64,000 nt of DNA from contig OY730172.1 of the NCBI GenBank assembly GCA_963422465.1, positions 1,612,001 through 1,676,000 of the forward strand, given 5' to 3'. Positions 31,782-43,511 of the stretch are shown here, piece after piece (the stretch's first letter is position 1; each line of letters opens with the position of its first letter). Made by a program: the position numbers and the translations under genes. This DNA is from Lichina pygmaea (lineage: Eukaryota > Ascomycota > Lichinomycetes > Lichinales > Lichinaceae). The notes beneath the pieces are model-generated. The model saw only the letters and a list, made by a program, of their open reading frames with translations. It ran no database searches and was not told the origin of the DNA.

Positions 31782-34052
31782 TCACCGTCCCGAAGCGACC
31801 TCGACAATTTGGAAAGGATCTCGATCCAGTTCGCTAACGTGCACGGAGATGTGCCAATCGGAGATGACCTGAGCCTCGACCACGGACGAAGGTGGACAGT
31901 CGCGTTTGAGGCGGCCCCAGGCTTGCTCGAGTTTGTCCGACAGTAGAAAGGCGAGAACTTGTTCGAGGTAGCCGCGTTCGGTGTTTGTGTGGTACGCTAG
32001 TGGAAGAGGTATTGGTTTTAGTGGATCGAGGGGGGGTTGTGAGGGATGGAAATCGGGAGAGCAGAGGGGGAGAGAAAAGAAAGGCCTTCGGAAAGGTATT
32101 GGGAAAGTGCATAGTTACTTGAGGGTATGAAGAGAAATGCGGAGAGATGAAGGGAAGATGCAAGACGAAGAGAAGGGTATAGTATAGGAAGCAGAGAACG
32201 TACGTGCCAGAACCACCTGGCCTTTTTCAATAGCAGTGAGCGTCTCGTGGTGAGACAGCTCGCCCGTGAGAAGCATGTCGACGTCTAGATCTCGAAGGAT
32301 ACTGCCACCTTTGTGTCGATGATGAAAGGTCAGTACGGACGCGTGAATGACGAGAGAAGAAGCGTCTATTGTCTTGGCGGAAATCCCAACTCACCGGATC
32401 CTGCGCAGACAGCGACGCTCGAGATGGTCGTTTCCTCGATGGATTTACGGAGAGGAATCGCGAGTGGCACTGCATACACCAGCCACGGGAAGATACAATG
32501 GCAACGGAGTCAGTTATCGTGGCGCTCTACACGGCAGAAACTGGGCATTCAATGTCTACCGAGGGGAAGACGTGAGTGATGGGAGCATGTGTACGTACAG
32601 TGTCGCACCATGCCACCTAGCTGCCCTGCTACGCGGTTGATGAGCGAGCCTAGAGGCTGCGGCGAACGGAACCGGACGATGCGGCCCATACCGGCGTCCT
32701 CCATGCCTTTGAACAGGTTAGAGATTCTGAGATCGACCCCAACGGCATTGGCATGGCTGCAGGAAAGACGGTAGTGAGCCAGACTCACCTAAAACCGGGG
32801 GAGCCGGAATTATAATCTTTCGTTCATGAGGCACCGTTCCGAGCTGTACGTCTCCTGTGACGATATCGGCGAGCCAATTGCCTAGGCCATACGGCGCGGC
32901 ATCAACGGCGGTGTGGGGGCTGTAGACCTGGTTGTTGTGGTATCATTGTCAGGAGAGGTTTCAGGACAGACGGCATACTTGAGGTATAGCAAGGTGATGT
33001 TGCGGCGGAACGTCAAAGTCATCTGATTCTTCAGGGAGGAGGGAGGGGATGAAGCACGGGAGTCCGAGGAAGATAAACAAGTATGAAGGTGAGTCCCACG
33101 CTGATGCCTTCTTGCGTCAACCTCAACAGTGACCGTTGTTGAGAATCAGCCAGGGTGAGTGATTTCAGTGGCTTGAAGATAATGGGGTCTAGTATGGCCA
33201 TCCGGTCTTAGCAGTGATGCAAACACGCGCAGCATAGCAGATTGCTCAACAGAAACCCAGAAGGACGTCGTCAAGGCTAGATGGAGATACTAGCAATAAG
33301 CACGGCAAGAGGGCATTGTACGTACGATATGCAATGACGACAGAAACTTGTCGGCCAATAGCCTCGTCCGCAACGGCTTGCGTCAGGTCGATCGTCAACA
33401 ACACAGCGTTCTTCTGCCGTCGGTCATGTCGCATTGGAGCTTCTAGAAGCACTTTTGGCCCCGTATTAGCAAATGAACGGTTTCATCTCTCCCAGTGCAA
33501 GGGCATGAGGTCAGGTTTCGGGGTGAAGAAGCTGTTTTATGCCGGAATTTGTGCCTTGGGCTTTCGAGATGGCACATTCGGGCTTCCTGGAGAATCAAAA
33601 GACAAGACAGGACAAGATATCGTATTCATACATCCGGTGTTATCAAAGCTCTTGTCAGCCCATTCTTCGGGGAATCTGAGTCCTCACAGGAAGGAATATC
33701 GACTTTTCGGTTAGTCTTCCACCTTGAAACGCCTCCCCCAAAGACAATCTCTCTGAACCAGCGGAAGGAGATTGGAAAGTCGAACTCTCGAGACATTCAT
33801 CCCGAAGGAAGATGAACACGCTTTGGGAAGAGCGCAGAAGACGTACAACTTCCTGACTGTATCCACAACGACCTGGGTGAACGGCGATATTATGACCGGA
33901 TACGACGAATCGACCCTGACCTGTGGCGATACCGGGATCGCCCCTGGGCCAGTCCCAGCTCTGGGCCGCTGTCCAGCTCCCGCTGCCGAGGTCGGTGCTG
34001 TAGAAGCAGGACGAGTGGGTTCAGGCGGCGCGTAGCTGTACGAGGACGTCAT
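31782..34052 (-). CDS. NIF3: NIF3 / DUF34 metal-binding family protein
   Basis: Widely conserved NIF3 (NGG1-interacting factor 3) family of dinuclear-metal proteins; biochemical role unsettled. Nine exons in one phase: 33847-34052, 33632-33675, 33452-shifted exon 33326-33451, 33100-33188, 32789-32927, 32599-32706, 32395-32469, 32204-32308 and 31782-31996 (that is, exon 3 is 33326-33451); 368 aa. Joined landmarks: WADKSFDNTGLLLEAP, VLLTIDLTQAVADEAI, AYHPIIFKPLK, VYSPHTAVDAAPYGLGNWLA, ISSVAVCAGSGGSIL, MLLTGELSHHETL and YHTNTERGYLEQVLAF. The conserved histidines and acidic residues expected to hold metals are present. Introns reach 207 bp. ATG 34256 is in frame and would add 68 mostly basic, Ser/Arg-rich residues resembling a mitochondrial presequence; 34052 has the better start context. 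Alternative starts for two locations are possible. Confidence 0.85.
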
Positions 34053-34639
34053 GATCTTGACGAACAATCCTCTTGCCGAGAAGCAGTTACTGAGAGATCT
34101 CTGGTGCGGAAATCCTCCCGAGGCTGAGGTCTTGCTGTAGAAGTGAGCAGTTGATGAAGATGACGTCTGAGGTGCCCCAAGAAATGCCCGACTTGTCGCG
34201 GCACGTGAAGGTCGCTGCGATGTGCGGAGAGAGGCTTGTCGAGCTGCTAGAAACATTGCTCGAGGAGGTCGGCCTCATCCCTTACCGGTATATATGGTGC
34301 GCTTAGCTCGTATGCGCCTCTGTAGGGACATGAGGGGGTTGTTTCAAGCCCTGGATCGCCTACGACTAAAAACCTACTGCACTCCGTACCAGCCACTGCC
34401 AGCCCATGTGGGAGGATCGTTTGGTAGCACGCGTGGCTAGACGGAAATAAGTTGTTCCGATTATGCAAGATTAGATTAGCCGGGGGTTGATCATTGGCCA
34501 GAACGTTTTTGCGTAACAAGCCAACGACATCATCCTGCATTTCCAGCCAACTTTGCCCTTTTCGATCTCAAAATCCAGCCAAATCGATCGCTACGGTACT
34601 TGCCATACAGATAGGACTCGATCTTTGTTACCATTCTAC

Positions 34640-35194
34640 ATGCGACTTCTGGCTACTCAGGCACTTCGTGTCGGGCTACCACGACGAACAATTGTGTCAT
34701 CGACCCGCAAGCTGCGTCGACCGACATCGTCGGCGGCCTCGAGGCCGCGTCCCGTCTCCAGTGCCACCCTCGGAGCAGGCAGCACCTATCTGGCGCGCAG
34801 ACACGTTATGACGCAGTCGCAACCGCAGTCGAGTGCGGCGGGGAACATCAACAACGACACCAACAGCGAAGCCCAGAACCCCATAACCCCGGAGTCCATT
34901 TCGGAGAAGCTGAAAGAGAGACTTGGCGCGATCCACGCTGATATCGTAGACATGTCTGGTATCTGTCTCTCCAAACAAACAGATCCAATCTGCCTCGATC
35001 ACTGACCAGAAATAGGGGGATGCGGCCAAGCCTTCGAAGCAACCATCGTGTCCCCCGAGTTCGATAAGAAAAACACGCTCGCGAGACACCGCCTCGTCAA
35101 CGCAGCGCTGAAGCAGGAGATAGCCGCCATACACGCCTGGTCGCCCAAGTGTTTCTCGCCGGACGAATGGGATCGGAGACAGGCGCAAGCTTGA
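34640..35194 (+). CDS. BOL3: BolA-family protein, mitochondrial type
   Basis: BolA proteins work with monothiol glutaredoxins in iron-sulfur cluster delivery; the mitochondrial forms (Bol1/Bol3) help mature 4Fe-4S enzymes. Two exons, 34640-34958 and 35016-35194, 165 aa. The first ~60 residues (MRLLATQALRVGLPRRTIVS...) are basic with almost no acid, a likely presequence. The BolA fold covers about 80-160: SISEKLKERLGAIHADIVDM, the cysteine motif GGCGQAFEATIVSPEF, and RHRLVNAALKQEIAAIHAWS, which includes the conserved histidine. The GGCG motif is closest to Bol3; Bol1 cannot be excluded. Divergent from the NIF3 gene. Confidence 0.82.
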
Positions 35195-35858
35195 GTCTGG
35201 TTTCCCTCTGATCAATTGATTGATTTACTCCGAATAACAACAAGGCCATTTGTGTAGGGGGTGGGTGGGGCGTGGCAGAAACATCCGCGATGCATATCTC
35301 TTACCGCGTAGATGATCACTGATAGTGAAAGGCGTGGGAGAAATGTGGGTTTGTCCGACATCTCCAAAATGTGTATTTACTACAGTGCAGTGCATATTCA
35401 CTCGACGCAGTGTATTCGGGCGTGATATTCACGATAGTTGCGTAGTGGAGACCATGCCGCCCATAAGGCCTCTTGTCTGCGTGATACACCTGCTGCGCTT
35501 TCCCAGCAGAGGGTGCTGCAGCGAAAAGGGTGAGACCGATTGCGACAGCCGTTGCCGCTTACTTCGCTTTGATGGCTCCATTGTGAGGGCTTCCGTTCGT
35601 CACCCGTTCTTTTAGTGAACCGGCTGAGTTTACTATGGTACGTCGTACGGAAAATAAGACTTTTTTAGAAATTTCACGGACTAGGGGCGGCATAGCGAGT
35701 CTTTTGATACAGGACATCGTGGAGCTCAATGCACAAGCTTGTCGACTGGCGTTTCTCCGGTGAACTTGATGGCATGGAGGTAGAAGACCGATGCATATTT
35801 AGAGAGGATGGGAGAGTAGTTGCCGTTAGCCCATGGTCACTCTCGCGGCTGTTCTGCC
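35195..35858. other. Convergent gap, BolA gene / COG6
   Basis: About 660 bp between two convergent stop codons. No further gene recognised; shared 3' flank. Confidence 0.5.
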
Positions 35859-38055
35859 CTAGCTGAGCAGCAGAATCCGTATCTCAGAAGTCTTCCGCGG
35901 AAAGCACGCCCTGAGACGCACAGGCTGTGCTTCCGTTCCTTCATCGTCGTCTCCACCGGTATCCTCCTCCGCGTCGTCCTCGCCACGCTGAGCGTCCCTT
36001 TCGGCCGCGTCTTTCGCCGTCATGGCGTCGATCTCCAAGATCTTTGCCTCGACGTACTCAAAACGCTCACAGAAAGAAGTCGCCGCTGTTTCGGTGATGG
36101 CTCGCGCCATGATCGGATCCCGTAGCCTATCGAGAGTCTTGGTAGAATCGATGACTGCCGATAGTAGAAAGCTGTCTAGGACGTGGCTCGTATCGACCAG
36201 AGCGCGAGGCTGAAAGGCCCGAAGAGATTGGACGGCTTTCAATGATTCACGCGAGTCTGAAGGAAACGTAAGTGCGCCTTCAAGGAGATCCTGAACGCCA
36301 GACTGGCGAAGGAAACCTTCGAGCAAATGGCCAACGAGCTCCTTGACTTGAATCTGCACGATTTCGCCCATGTCTTCAGCGGTGTCCTTGGTGAAGGCGA
36401 ACATTTCCAGTTCCTTCTTGGTTGCCAGGAAGAAGTTCAGCCGGAAGATGTTCGGTCCGGGCTGCTCTAGGTCCTTTGCCAGGTCTTCGCATCGCAACAG
36501 ATACGGTTCCAACGTGTCTTTGAGGATCAGATCGAAACCCGAGACTGCATCTGAGCCAGGGGCGATGGAGTTGTCATAAGAGTTCATGATTTCCCTCAGT
36601 TCCGCGAGCGCTTCTTCCAAGAACGCCGGAGGCCGCAAATCCGCCGTCACTTCGACTGGCTCTGCCTGAACCTCGCGTGCTCGATCCTGAATCATCTTGG
36701 CAAAAGTGCCGGCCGCGAGACGACCGAGCTTCTCGAGGGTGTGTTCAAGGGGACCGGTGCTTCCGAGCAAGTTTGCAAAAGTGGATCGGTAGAAGGCGAT
36801 CAGGTTGCCAAGCTTGTACACGGTAGACGCGTTGTCGGCGAACGACAGCACATGCTTGAGCCGTGCTTTGAGCATGTCGCTCACCTCTATCATAATCCGA
36901 CCAACCAGCTCATTGAGTTCCTTGTACCCGTCGTAGCCTCCGGTATTGGCGGCCTGCAAGCGACTGCAGGGCGTGTTTTCGACCGCAGAATTGATTTCAG
37001 CGCTTTCGTCTTGGATCATGAACAGACCTTCCAGCGTTTCGCGCTCCGAAACCGCCGTGGAATGCACCCAGGCAAATATGTCCCCGGTGTAGCGCAAGGG
37101 ATCATCAGCCGAGTGTTCGATCGGCCGAAAGTTTGCTCCCGCGGCGTCCAGCGATCCCCGCAACGCCACCATGAACGCATCTGAAAGGACACGCGCCCGC
37201 GATCCGGCTAGTTTTTCCAGGGAAGCCTGAAATCGAGCTGGGCGCTCCGCTAGAAGCCGGAGAGCTTGACGCAGCAACGGACCGACATGTGGGTTGTCAA
37301 AGTCGAGAGCCTTGAGCTGAACATCTACCCATCTGCCCACCTTCTCAAAGGCGCCATCCAACATCCCGATGGCCGTGGAGACGATGTCACCGGCCAATTC
37401 CTCTTTGTCGAAGAGGACAAGGACCCTTGAATCGGCAAGCATGAGCTTCATCTTCGAGATCGACTGAAAAAACGAGTGGTCGACGATGCCATCGCGCACG
37501 ACCAGTGCCGCTCTGTCGTCGTCCGAGACCGTAAAGTGATCAACGATCCAACGCTGAAGAAGATACTCGGCCATGTGGTGGTGTCGTAGTTCGAGAAGCC
37601 AGCTGAGATCCGCCATGATCGGGCTGATCTGTTGATTGGCAGCGGCTACACGCTGCGAAACTAGATTCGAGCGTTCCTTGAGACGACGTACGACCAAGCC
37701 AACGTTCCTCAGTTGCTAATACGGCCGTTCTTTGTAAGTAGAGTTTCCCGACGGTCTTTGACGGCTGTCCACACACCTCGGCCACTTGACCAAAGTCGTC
37801 GATGACTTCGCTGTTGCAGTCTATCACTTCCTTCTGGATGTGAAGCCTCAGTTGACGTCTGGTTTCGGGTGAGTTGCGGAAACCTATTCGGTCCAATATG
37901 TCAAGGGAGCTTCGTGCATCTTCATCGTGAAGTGAAGTAGATAGAACGCCGGTGACTTTAGCAGACAACACGCTGGCGCGACTGCTGCTCCCGCCTGTGG
38001 CTCCGTTCGCACCACCCGGGGTATCATGCCCGTTAGGGCTCTGGTGGGAAGCCAT
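35859..38055 (-). CDS. COG6: Conserved oligomeric Golgi complex subunit 6
   Basis: Subunit of the COG tethering complex that captures retrograde vesicles at the Golgi. Two exons, 37777-38055 and 35859-37715, 711 aa, close to the family length. The join restores FGQVAEQLRNVGLVVRRL. Other landmarks are SSLDILDRIGFRNSPETRRQ near the N-end, YLLQRWIVDHF, KALDFDNPHVGPLLRQALRL and DDPLRYTGDIFAWVHS (about residues 300-316), a strongly conserved COG6 block, and RILLLS at the end. The protein is helical, and a charged Glu/Asp/Ala-rich stretch precedes the C-end. The first ~30 residues are Gly/Ser-rich and disordered. Confidence 0.93.
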
Positions 38056-38681
38056 CGCTGACAGAGCGGACCGTCACGAGCCAGACGTCCGTCGAGAAGA
38101 AGAGAGAGAGTGGAAATGACTCTTCAAGACTTGAAGAGCCCTATTTTTGGAAACTTTACAACAAGAGGCGTAAACAGCCCCGAGATATCACGCTGTCTTC
38201 CCAGAACAAGCTTGGAAGAGCTGTACGTCTTTCGCGACAGAGCATGAATTGCCAGAGCCAGGTCGTGCTGGTATTTGTGGACTGACTAAGTGGTGAGCCA
38301 AAGGTTGTCAACTGGATTGATGCAGACAGAAGCATAGAGCTACCATCTCGTGCATTTATACACTAACGGTACGGAGCCGCGCTTATTTGAGCCGCATCCG
38401 AAGATAAGCGCCGTGACCGCGTGCCTGCTTGCAGAAGCGGCATCCGCCTGGCTTCGGCAGACGACGGACGCCAGTCGCGCAGCGTGCGATCACGTCACGC
38501 CGTGACTCAACGGGCGTGACAGGCAAACTGCTCATGCGCAAGACACCTGACACCCTCTTCTCATTCCTGGCTTTGCCATGAATGGCTTACGTAGGCTCGG
38601 ATGCGACTTAAGGGGCTTGAGCCCCACCTCTATGAGAAAGACCGTTCTGAAATACTCATCCCCCATGGATGATTGTATACC
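38056..38681. promoter_or_regulatory. Divergent promoter, COG6 / ATG9
   Basis: A 626-bp gap between outward start codons of two membrane-traffic genes. No specific site recognised. Confidence 0.45.
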
Positions 38682-41622
38682 ATGATGGCGGCTTCAAACT
38701 TGCTGTCCCGACTGCTGCCACCGACTACAGGCTCCCCTTCCGTCTACGAGACTCTGAAGCAGCATGATGAATCCTCAGACGCTTCCGATATCGAGGAGCG
38801 CGCCGGTCTGGCTCTGGACGAGGAGAATCTGGGCCAGCAGTTTGAAGGACACGATCTGGATCAGGCAGAAGCTGCCGCGCTTGAGGACAGCCCAGCACCG
38901 AGCGACGAGGGTCCACCACATCTCGAAGGCGACATCAAGCTCCGTCGAAGCGCTAGCTGGGCACAGAATAAGGCATCGGGTGGCCACTCAAGTCGTCCGA
39001 GGTGGATGAGTCCAGGAGGACCATTTCCGGCTGCGGAGGAAGGCGATGACGAAGTGCCTGCCTCGCTCTTGATCGAGGGAGGAGAGGATCCCACAAAGGC
39101 TTCAGCTGGTGGGAAGGACGAGTCGGTGTTGCGGGACCATTATGCAGCGCCAGGCCCATCCAGTGCCCAACCACGGACACAGTGGAGGGCAGCTAGAACG
39201 CGGCAGAGCGTTTACCACGATGATCCGCGGGTCACCTCGCCGGGGAAAGTGGCACCTCGAATGCGCAGGGGTCTGACATTGATTGACCCCCGCGAACGGG
39301 CTATGTGGCGCTGGGCGAATGTGGAGAATCTGGACAACTTCTTAAAGGATGTTTACGATTACTATCTCGGGAAAGGCATCTGGTCCATCGTGCTCAGCAG
39401 GGTGCTCAATCTCTTGACCCTAGGTTTCGTCGTCGGCTTCAGCACTTTTCTGACCATGTGCATCGACTACCGGAAGGTCCCCCACAGCAAAACAATGTCC
39501 CAGATACTGATCCCGCGGTGCACCAAGAACATGTCCCGCTCTGCCAACTTTCTTGTGTGGCTGTTTTCGTTCTTTTGGATCGCCAAGCTCTTTCAGTACG
39601 TCATGGATATCCGCAGGCTTCGGCACATGCAAGAGTTCTACCTGTATCTCCTAGACATACCGGGCACCGACATCCAGACCATCTCGTGGCAGGAGGTCGT
39701 CTCTCGCCTGGTCTTGCTGCGGGATGCCAATCCCGTCACCGCCGATGGCGTTCGGCAAAAGCACCGTCGTTTCATGGGTAGCCAGTCAAAGCAGCGCATG
39801 GACGCTCATGACATTGCCAACCGCCTCATGCGAAAAGAGAACTACCTGATTGCTCTGTTCAACAAGGAAATACTGGATCTGACGCTTCCAATCCCATTTC
39901 TGCAGAATCGGCAGTTCTTCTCAAGAACTTTAGAATGGAACCTGACCCTCTGCATTCTCGACTTCGTCTTCAACGAACAGGGTCAGGTACGGCCCTTGTT
40001 CCTCCGCGACACCCATCGCCGTGCCTTGAGCGACGGTCTACGTCGGCGCTTCATATTTGCCGGCTTCATGAACGTCATCTGTGCACCGTTCATAGTCCTC
40101 TATCTCATCATGCTGTATTTCTTCCGCTACTTTACAGTAAGCCCCTGACGTGGTCCTCTCGAGTGCATGCCATATACAGAGGGATAGTCTCGTCTGACAA
40201 CCGTTCCAGGAATACCAGAAGAATCCGTCGCAGATCGGTTCCAGACAGTACACGCCGCTTGCGGAGTGGAAGCTTCGCGAGTTCAACGAACTGTGGCATC
40301 TGTTCCAGCGACGCCTGAACATGTCCTCTCCGTTTGCGTCTCGCTACGTCGATCAATTCCCCAAGGACAAGACAGTTCAGCTGTCACGATTCGTGGCCTT
40401 TGTGGCTGGCGCTCTGGCTGCTGTTCTCGCCGTGGCTTCCGTCGTCGACCCCGAGCTCTTCTTGGGGTTCGAGGTGACACCCGAGCGGACCGTTCTCTTC
40501 TACCTGGGCCTGTTCGGCACGGTGTGGGCTGTTGCCAGGGGCGCGGTGCCGGAAGAGAATCTTGTCTTCGACCCGGAATACGCGCTCAACAACGTCATCG
40601 AGTATACGCATTACGTCCCTGCACACTGGCGTGGACGGCTCCACAGCGACGAGGTCCGCAGGGACTTTGCCCGTCTCTATCGGATGAAGATTTTGATCTT
40701 TGCAGAGGAACTGCTCAGTCTCGTGTTCACCCCTTTTATACTGTGGTTTAGCCTTCCGAAATGCAGCGATCGTGTGGTGGATTTCTTCCGGGAGTTCACC
40801 CTCCACGTCGACGGTCTCGGTTATGTCTGCTCCTTTGCGGTGTTTGATTTCAAACGCGGTGCGAACGTTGGCGTGCGAGGAGATGCCCCAGATGCGGACG
40901 AAGCGCGGCTACGGGAAGACTACTATTCTACGAACGACGGGAAGATGCTGGCTTCGTACTACGGCTTCATCGACAACTACTCGAGAAGCCCGCGCGCACG
41001 AGCAGGTCCATCTCGGTTTGCAGCGTCAAGGCCGCACGATGCTTTAGCGGCAGCTCCCAGCCATGAAGCCGTCGGAACGGCAGCTCTGGCCCCCGATGCA
41101 GGTGTTGCCGGTCCGTCGCGAGGCGACCGACCAGTCCGGCCATCGGCCGGAGCGGTCCTGGCCGGCTCTATCGCACAGGCACGGCGTCCTGGCCATCCGA
41201 CCGCACTAGGGCCGCGGGAGCCGGGTGCTTCCATGGCCTCGATGCTACTGGACGCCCAACAACCTTCGTCTTTCGTTCAGCAGCGTTCACCGAGGCAAAG
41301 GCCTCAGGGTCGGTATCAATCAGCGAGTCACCCACTGACAGAAGACGTGGCAGGAGGCGAGCTGGAACACGATGCCGCCCCTGGGCAGCTCATGGCAGGC
41401 GCCACATCTAGTGGCTCCGGCGGTGGGATCGGGGACTACAGCAACCTCGGAGAGTCGTGGAAGACCACCCGTGCTGCGACTGTTGGCGAAGAAGACGGCG
41501 AAGACGACGACGACGAGCGGATCGATGGCATGGCCGGCGACCGCGAGGTCGGCGTTCTGGGCCTGTTGTATCAATTCCAACGAGCTCGAACGGAAGGACG
41601 GGGTGGCGGCGTTGGCATCTAA
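38682..41622 (+). CDS. ATG9: Autophagy protein 9 (lipid scramblase)
   Basis: Integral membrane protein of Golgi-derived vesicles that seed the phagophore; it scrambles lipids and works with Atg2-Atg18. Two exons, 38682-40136 and 40210-41622, 955 aa. ATG 38682 is chosen; a second ATG follows directly. The N-tail (about 1-200) is acidic and disordered, with [20 protein letters not shown]. The conserved core starts at [17 protein letters not shown] near 203, with helices [20 protein letters not shown] and [17 protein letters not shown], then [35 protein letters not shown] and LFNVI-type helices on either side of the intron. The core ends at [14 protein letters not shown] near 689. The C-tail is disordered with a conserved tip, [13 protein letters not shown]. 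Confidence 0.96.
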
Positions 41623-41884
41623 CTACATACGTTGTTTCGGGCAAGCGTTGAAGAGGACGGGGTTTTACTACGCTTTTTTCTTGCATCTACGTGGAAGCAT
41701 GGCGTTTAATTCCCAGGTCGTCATCATTACGTTACTAGTCGATGAATCATTGTTACAAGCGTGGCTCCAACGCATCGCTTCAACTACGGTTTTATCGATC
41801 TGTAGACCTCAGCTAGTAGCAAGGGGGATGTTGATGGTCGCATGATTCTAGGGTTCAAAAAATTTAAAAAAAATTTCAATGTAT

Positions 41885-42025
41885 GAACGATGTGGGAGTC
41901 GAACCCACGCCCCTCATCTGTCAGTGAGCGGATCAACCGCCCAGCTGGGCAGACTCTGTGCCCACGGATCAACCGTCTGACACAGTGCCCACCAATGAGT
42001 GCTCTTTCCACTAAGCTAATCGTTC
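41885..42025 (-). tRNA. tRNA-like gene with large intervening sequence, copy 1
   Basis: On the minus strand the 141 nt fold as a tRNA: acceptor GAACGAT/ATCGTTC, D arm GCTTAGTGGAAAGAGC, T arm GTGGG-TTCGACT-CCCAC, anticodon stem CTCAT/ATGAG. An A-box-like TTAGCTTAGTGG and a B-box GGTTCGACTCC are intact, and T runs follow the 3' end (41866-41873 as A8 on +). About 75 nt lie between the anticodon-stem halves and contain two small hairpins built on GGTTGATCCG. The anticodon is not assignable: removing sequence 5' of CTGACAG would leave a loop with U33 and anticodon GAC, while the loop start TGGTGG lacks U33. It may be a real intron-containing tRNA, a decayed one, or a tRNA-derived repeat. Confidence 0.5.
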
Positions 42026-42130
42026 GGGATTAGGGGAAGGAAGAGAAATATATATAGCAAGCTGGCAAGGGATAGCTGATAGCCACATGATCCTAGAATC
42101 CAAAAACAATTTAAAAATAATTCAATGTAT

Positions 42131-42271
42131 GAACGATGTGGGAATCGAACCCACGCCCCTCATCTGTCAGTGAGCGGATCAACCGCCCAGCTGGGCAGAC
42201 TCTGTGTCCACGGATCAACCGTCTGACACAATGCCCACCGACAAGTGCTCTTTCCACTAAGCTAATCGTTC
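42131..42271 (-). tRNA. tRNA-like gene with large intervening sequence, copy 2
   Basis: Same 141-nt unit, 246 bp from the first, with the flanks duplicated as well, so a whole Pol III unit was copied in tandem. The acceptor, D and T arms are identical or conserved (T loop TTCGATT). The anticodon stem's 5' half differs (CTTGT) but still pairs with ATGAG using G-U pairs. T5 runs follow the 3' end. Differences from copy 1 are few, and none breaks the A or B box. Confidence 0.5.
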
Positions 42272-43511
42272 AGAAATATGGAGAGGAAGGGAAATATATG
42301 TACCAACTAAGAATAGAATTTGAGCGTAGGGCGATGACATAAGCGGACATCGACAGGAGAACTACTCATTTCAGGCAGCCGCCTACTGCCTACTTTACTG
42401 GCAATCACGCTCCGCACAGTGGCTTCCTCTGACTGATGTAGGTGGGCTGGCGCTGGATGGGCTCCGGCATCAACGATTCGTTCCTAGTAGCAGCCACGGA
42501 ACAAATAGTATAATCAGGCAGACCCCACTATGTACGGTACGACACCACAGATTGGTAGAGAATATAAGTCTCCAGAGGCCGAGCTCAGCTCAGTCAGAGA
42601 GTGGTCGTTGTCCCTCCAATGATTGACGGGTCCTCTGACGTGATTAGCCTCGCGCCGCTCACGTGAGACCGGACGACGGAGATGCTTGTGCCGACGATAG
42701 GTCCGCTTGGCCTTATACGGTAAGGCACAGTGGCGCCCGATAGATAATCCGATCCGAGAAGCAGCGGACACTTCCATGCACTGACCGACTTGTAGGATAC
42801 TGTCCCCCACCGTCTTTTCACCGACCGATAGACTCGTGAAGATGCGCATGTCGTACAGCATGGCCGTTGGAGTGAAAGTCTGCTGTGCTACATCATGTGT
42901 CTCGATAGCTCTAGTTTTACTGGTATCGTAAGTACGACACTATCATGGACGCGCTTCGGAATCTGGCTAACCAACACCTCAGGGGCTGAGAGTTTGGCTC
43001 CACTTGGGGCTCGACTTTCAAGCTTCGTTCAGCTTCGAGAAGTCAGAAGCGCTAGCGCGCTTATTGGCGGTGAAGACGTCATCGGCATGTTTTGACCCAA
43101 TCAAAGGGAACCTCTGACGCGACAGCCGACCAAAATCGAATTTGCGGGCCCGGCCAGACGATCACCGCGCGGAAAACCGTGCGAGTTGGGATAAAGAGCT
43201 TCAGCCTCTTTCTCACGGAGCGTCTTCGTTGCTTTTGCGGCTCGACCCTCGTGGCGTTCATCATCGTCGTCCTCGCCGCCCCACTTTCGATGCGGCAGTA
43301 GCATCGTGTCGGACGAGGCAGTCACGGGGCACATACAGTACCCTACAGTAAGCTGTCAAGCTTACTTTCCTCGGACGTACGGGAGTACAAACCCATCCAC
43401 TCTATGGTCTGTCTGTCGCACTCTTGGGAACTGGATCAGCTTTCGTCGACGTGGTTGGAGAGGTCTCCCTGAACAGGAAGGGCCCGCTAGCCGGCACTTC
43501 GGCGTCGCTCG
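42272..43511. other. Intergenic, 1.2 kb
   Basis: No conserved protein seen on either strand. It probably includes the mitoferrin promoter and leader. Confidence 0.45.
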
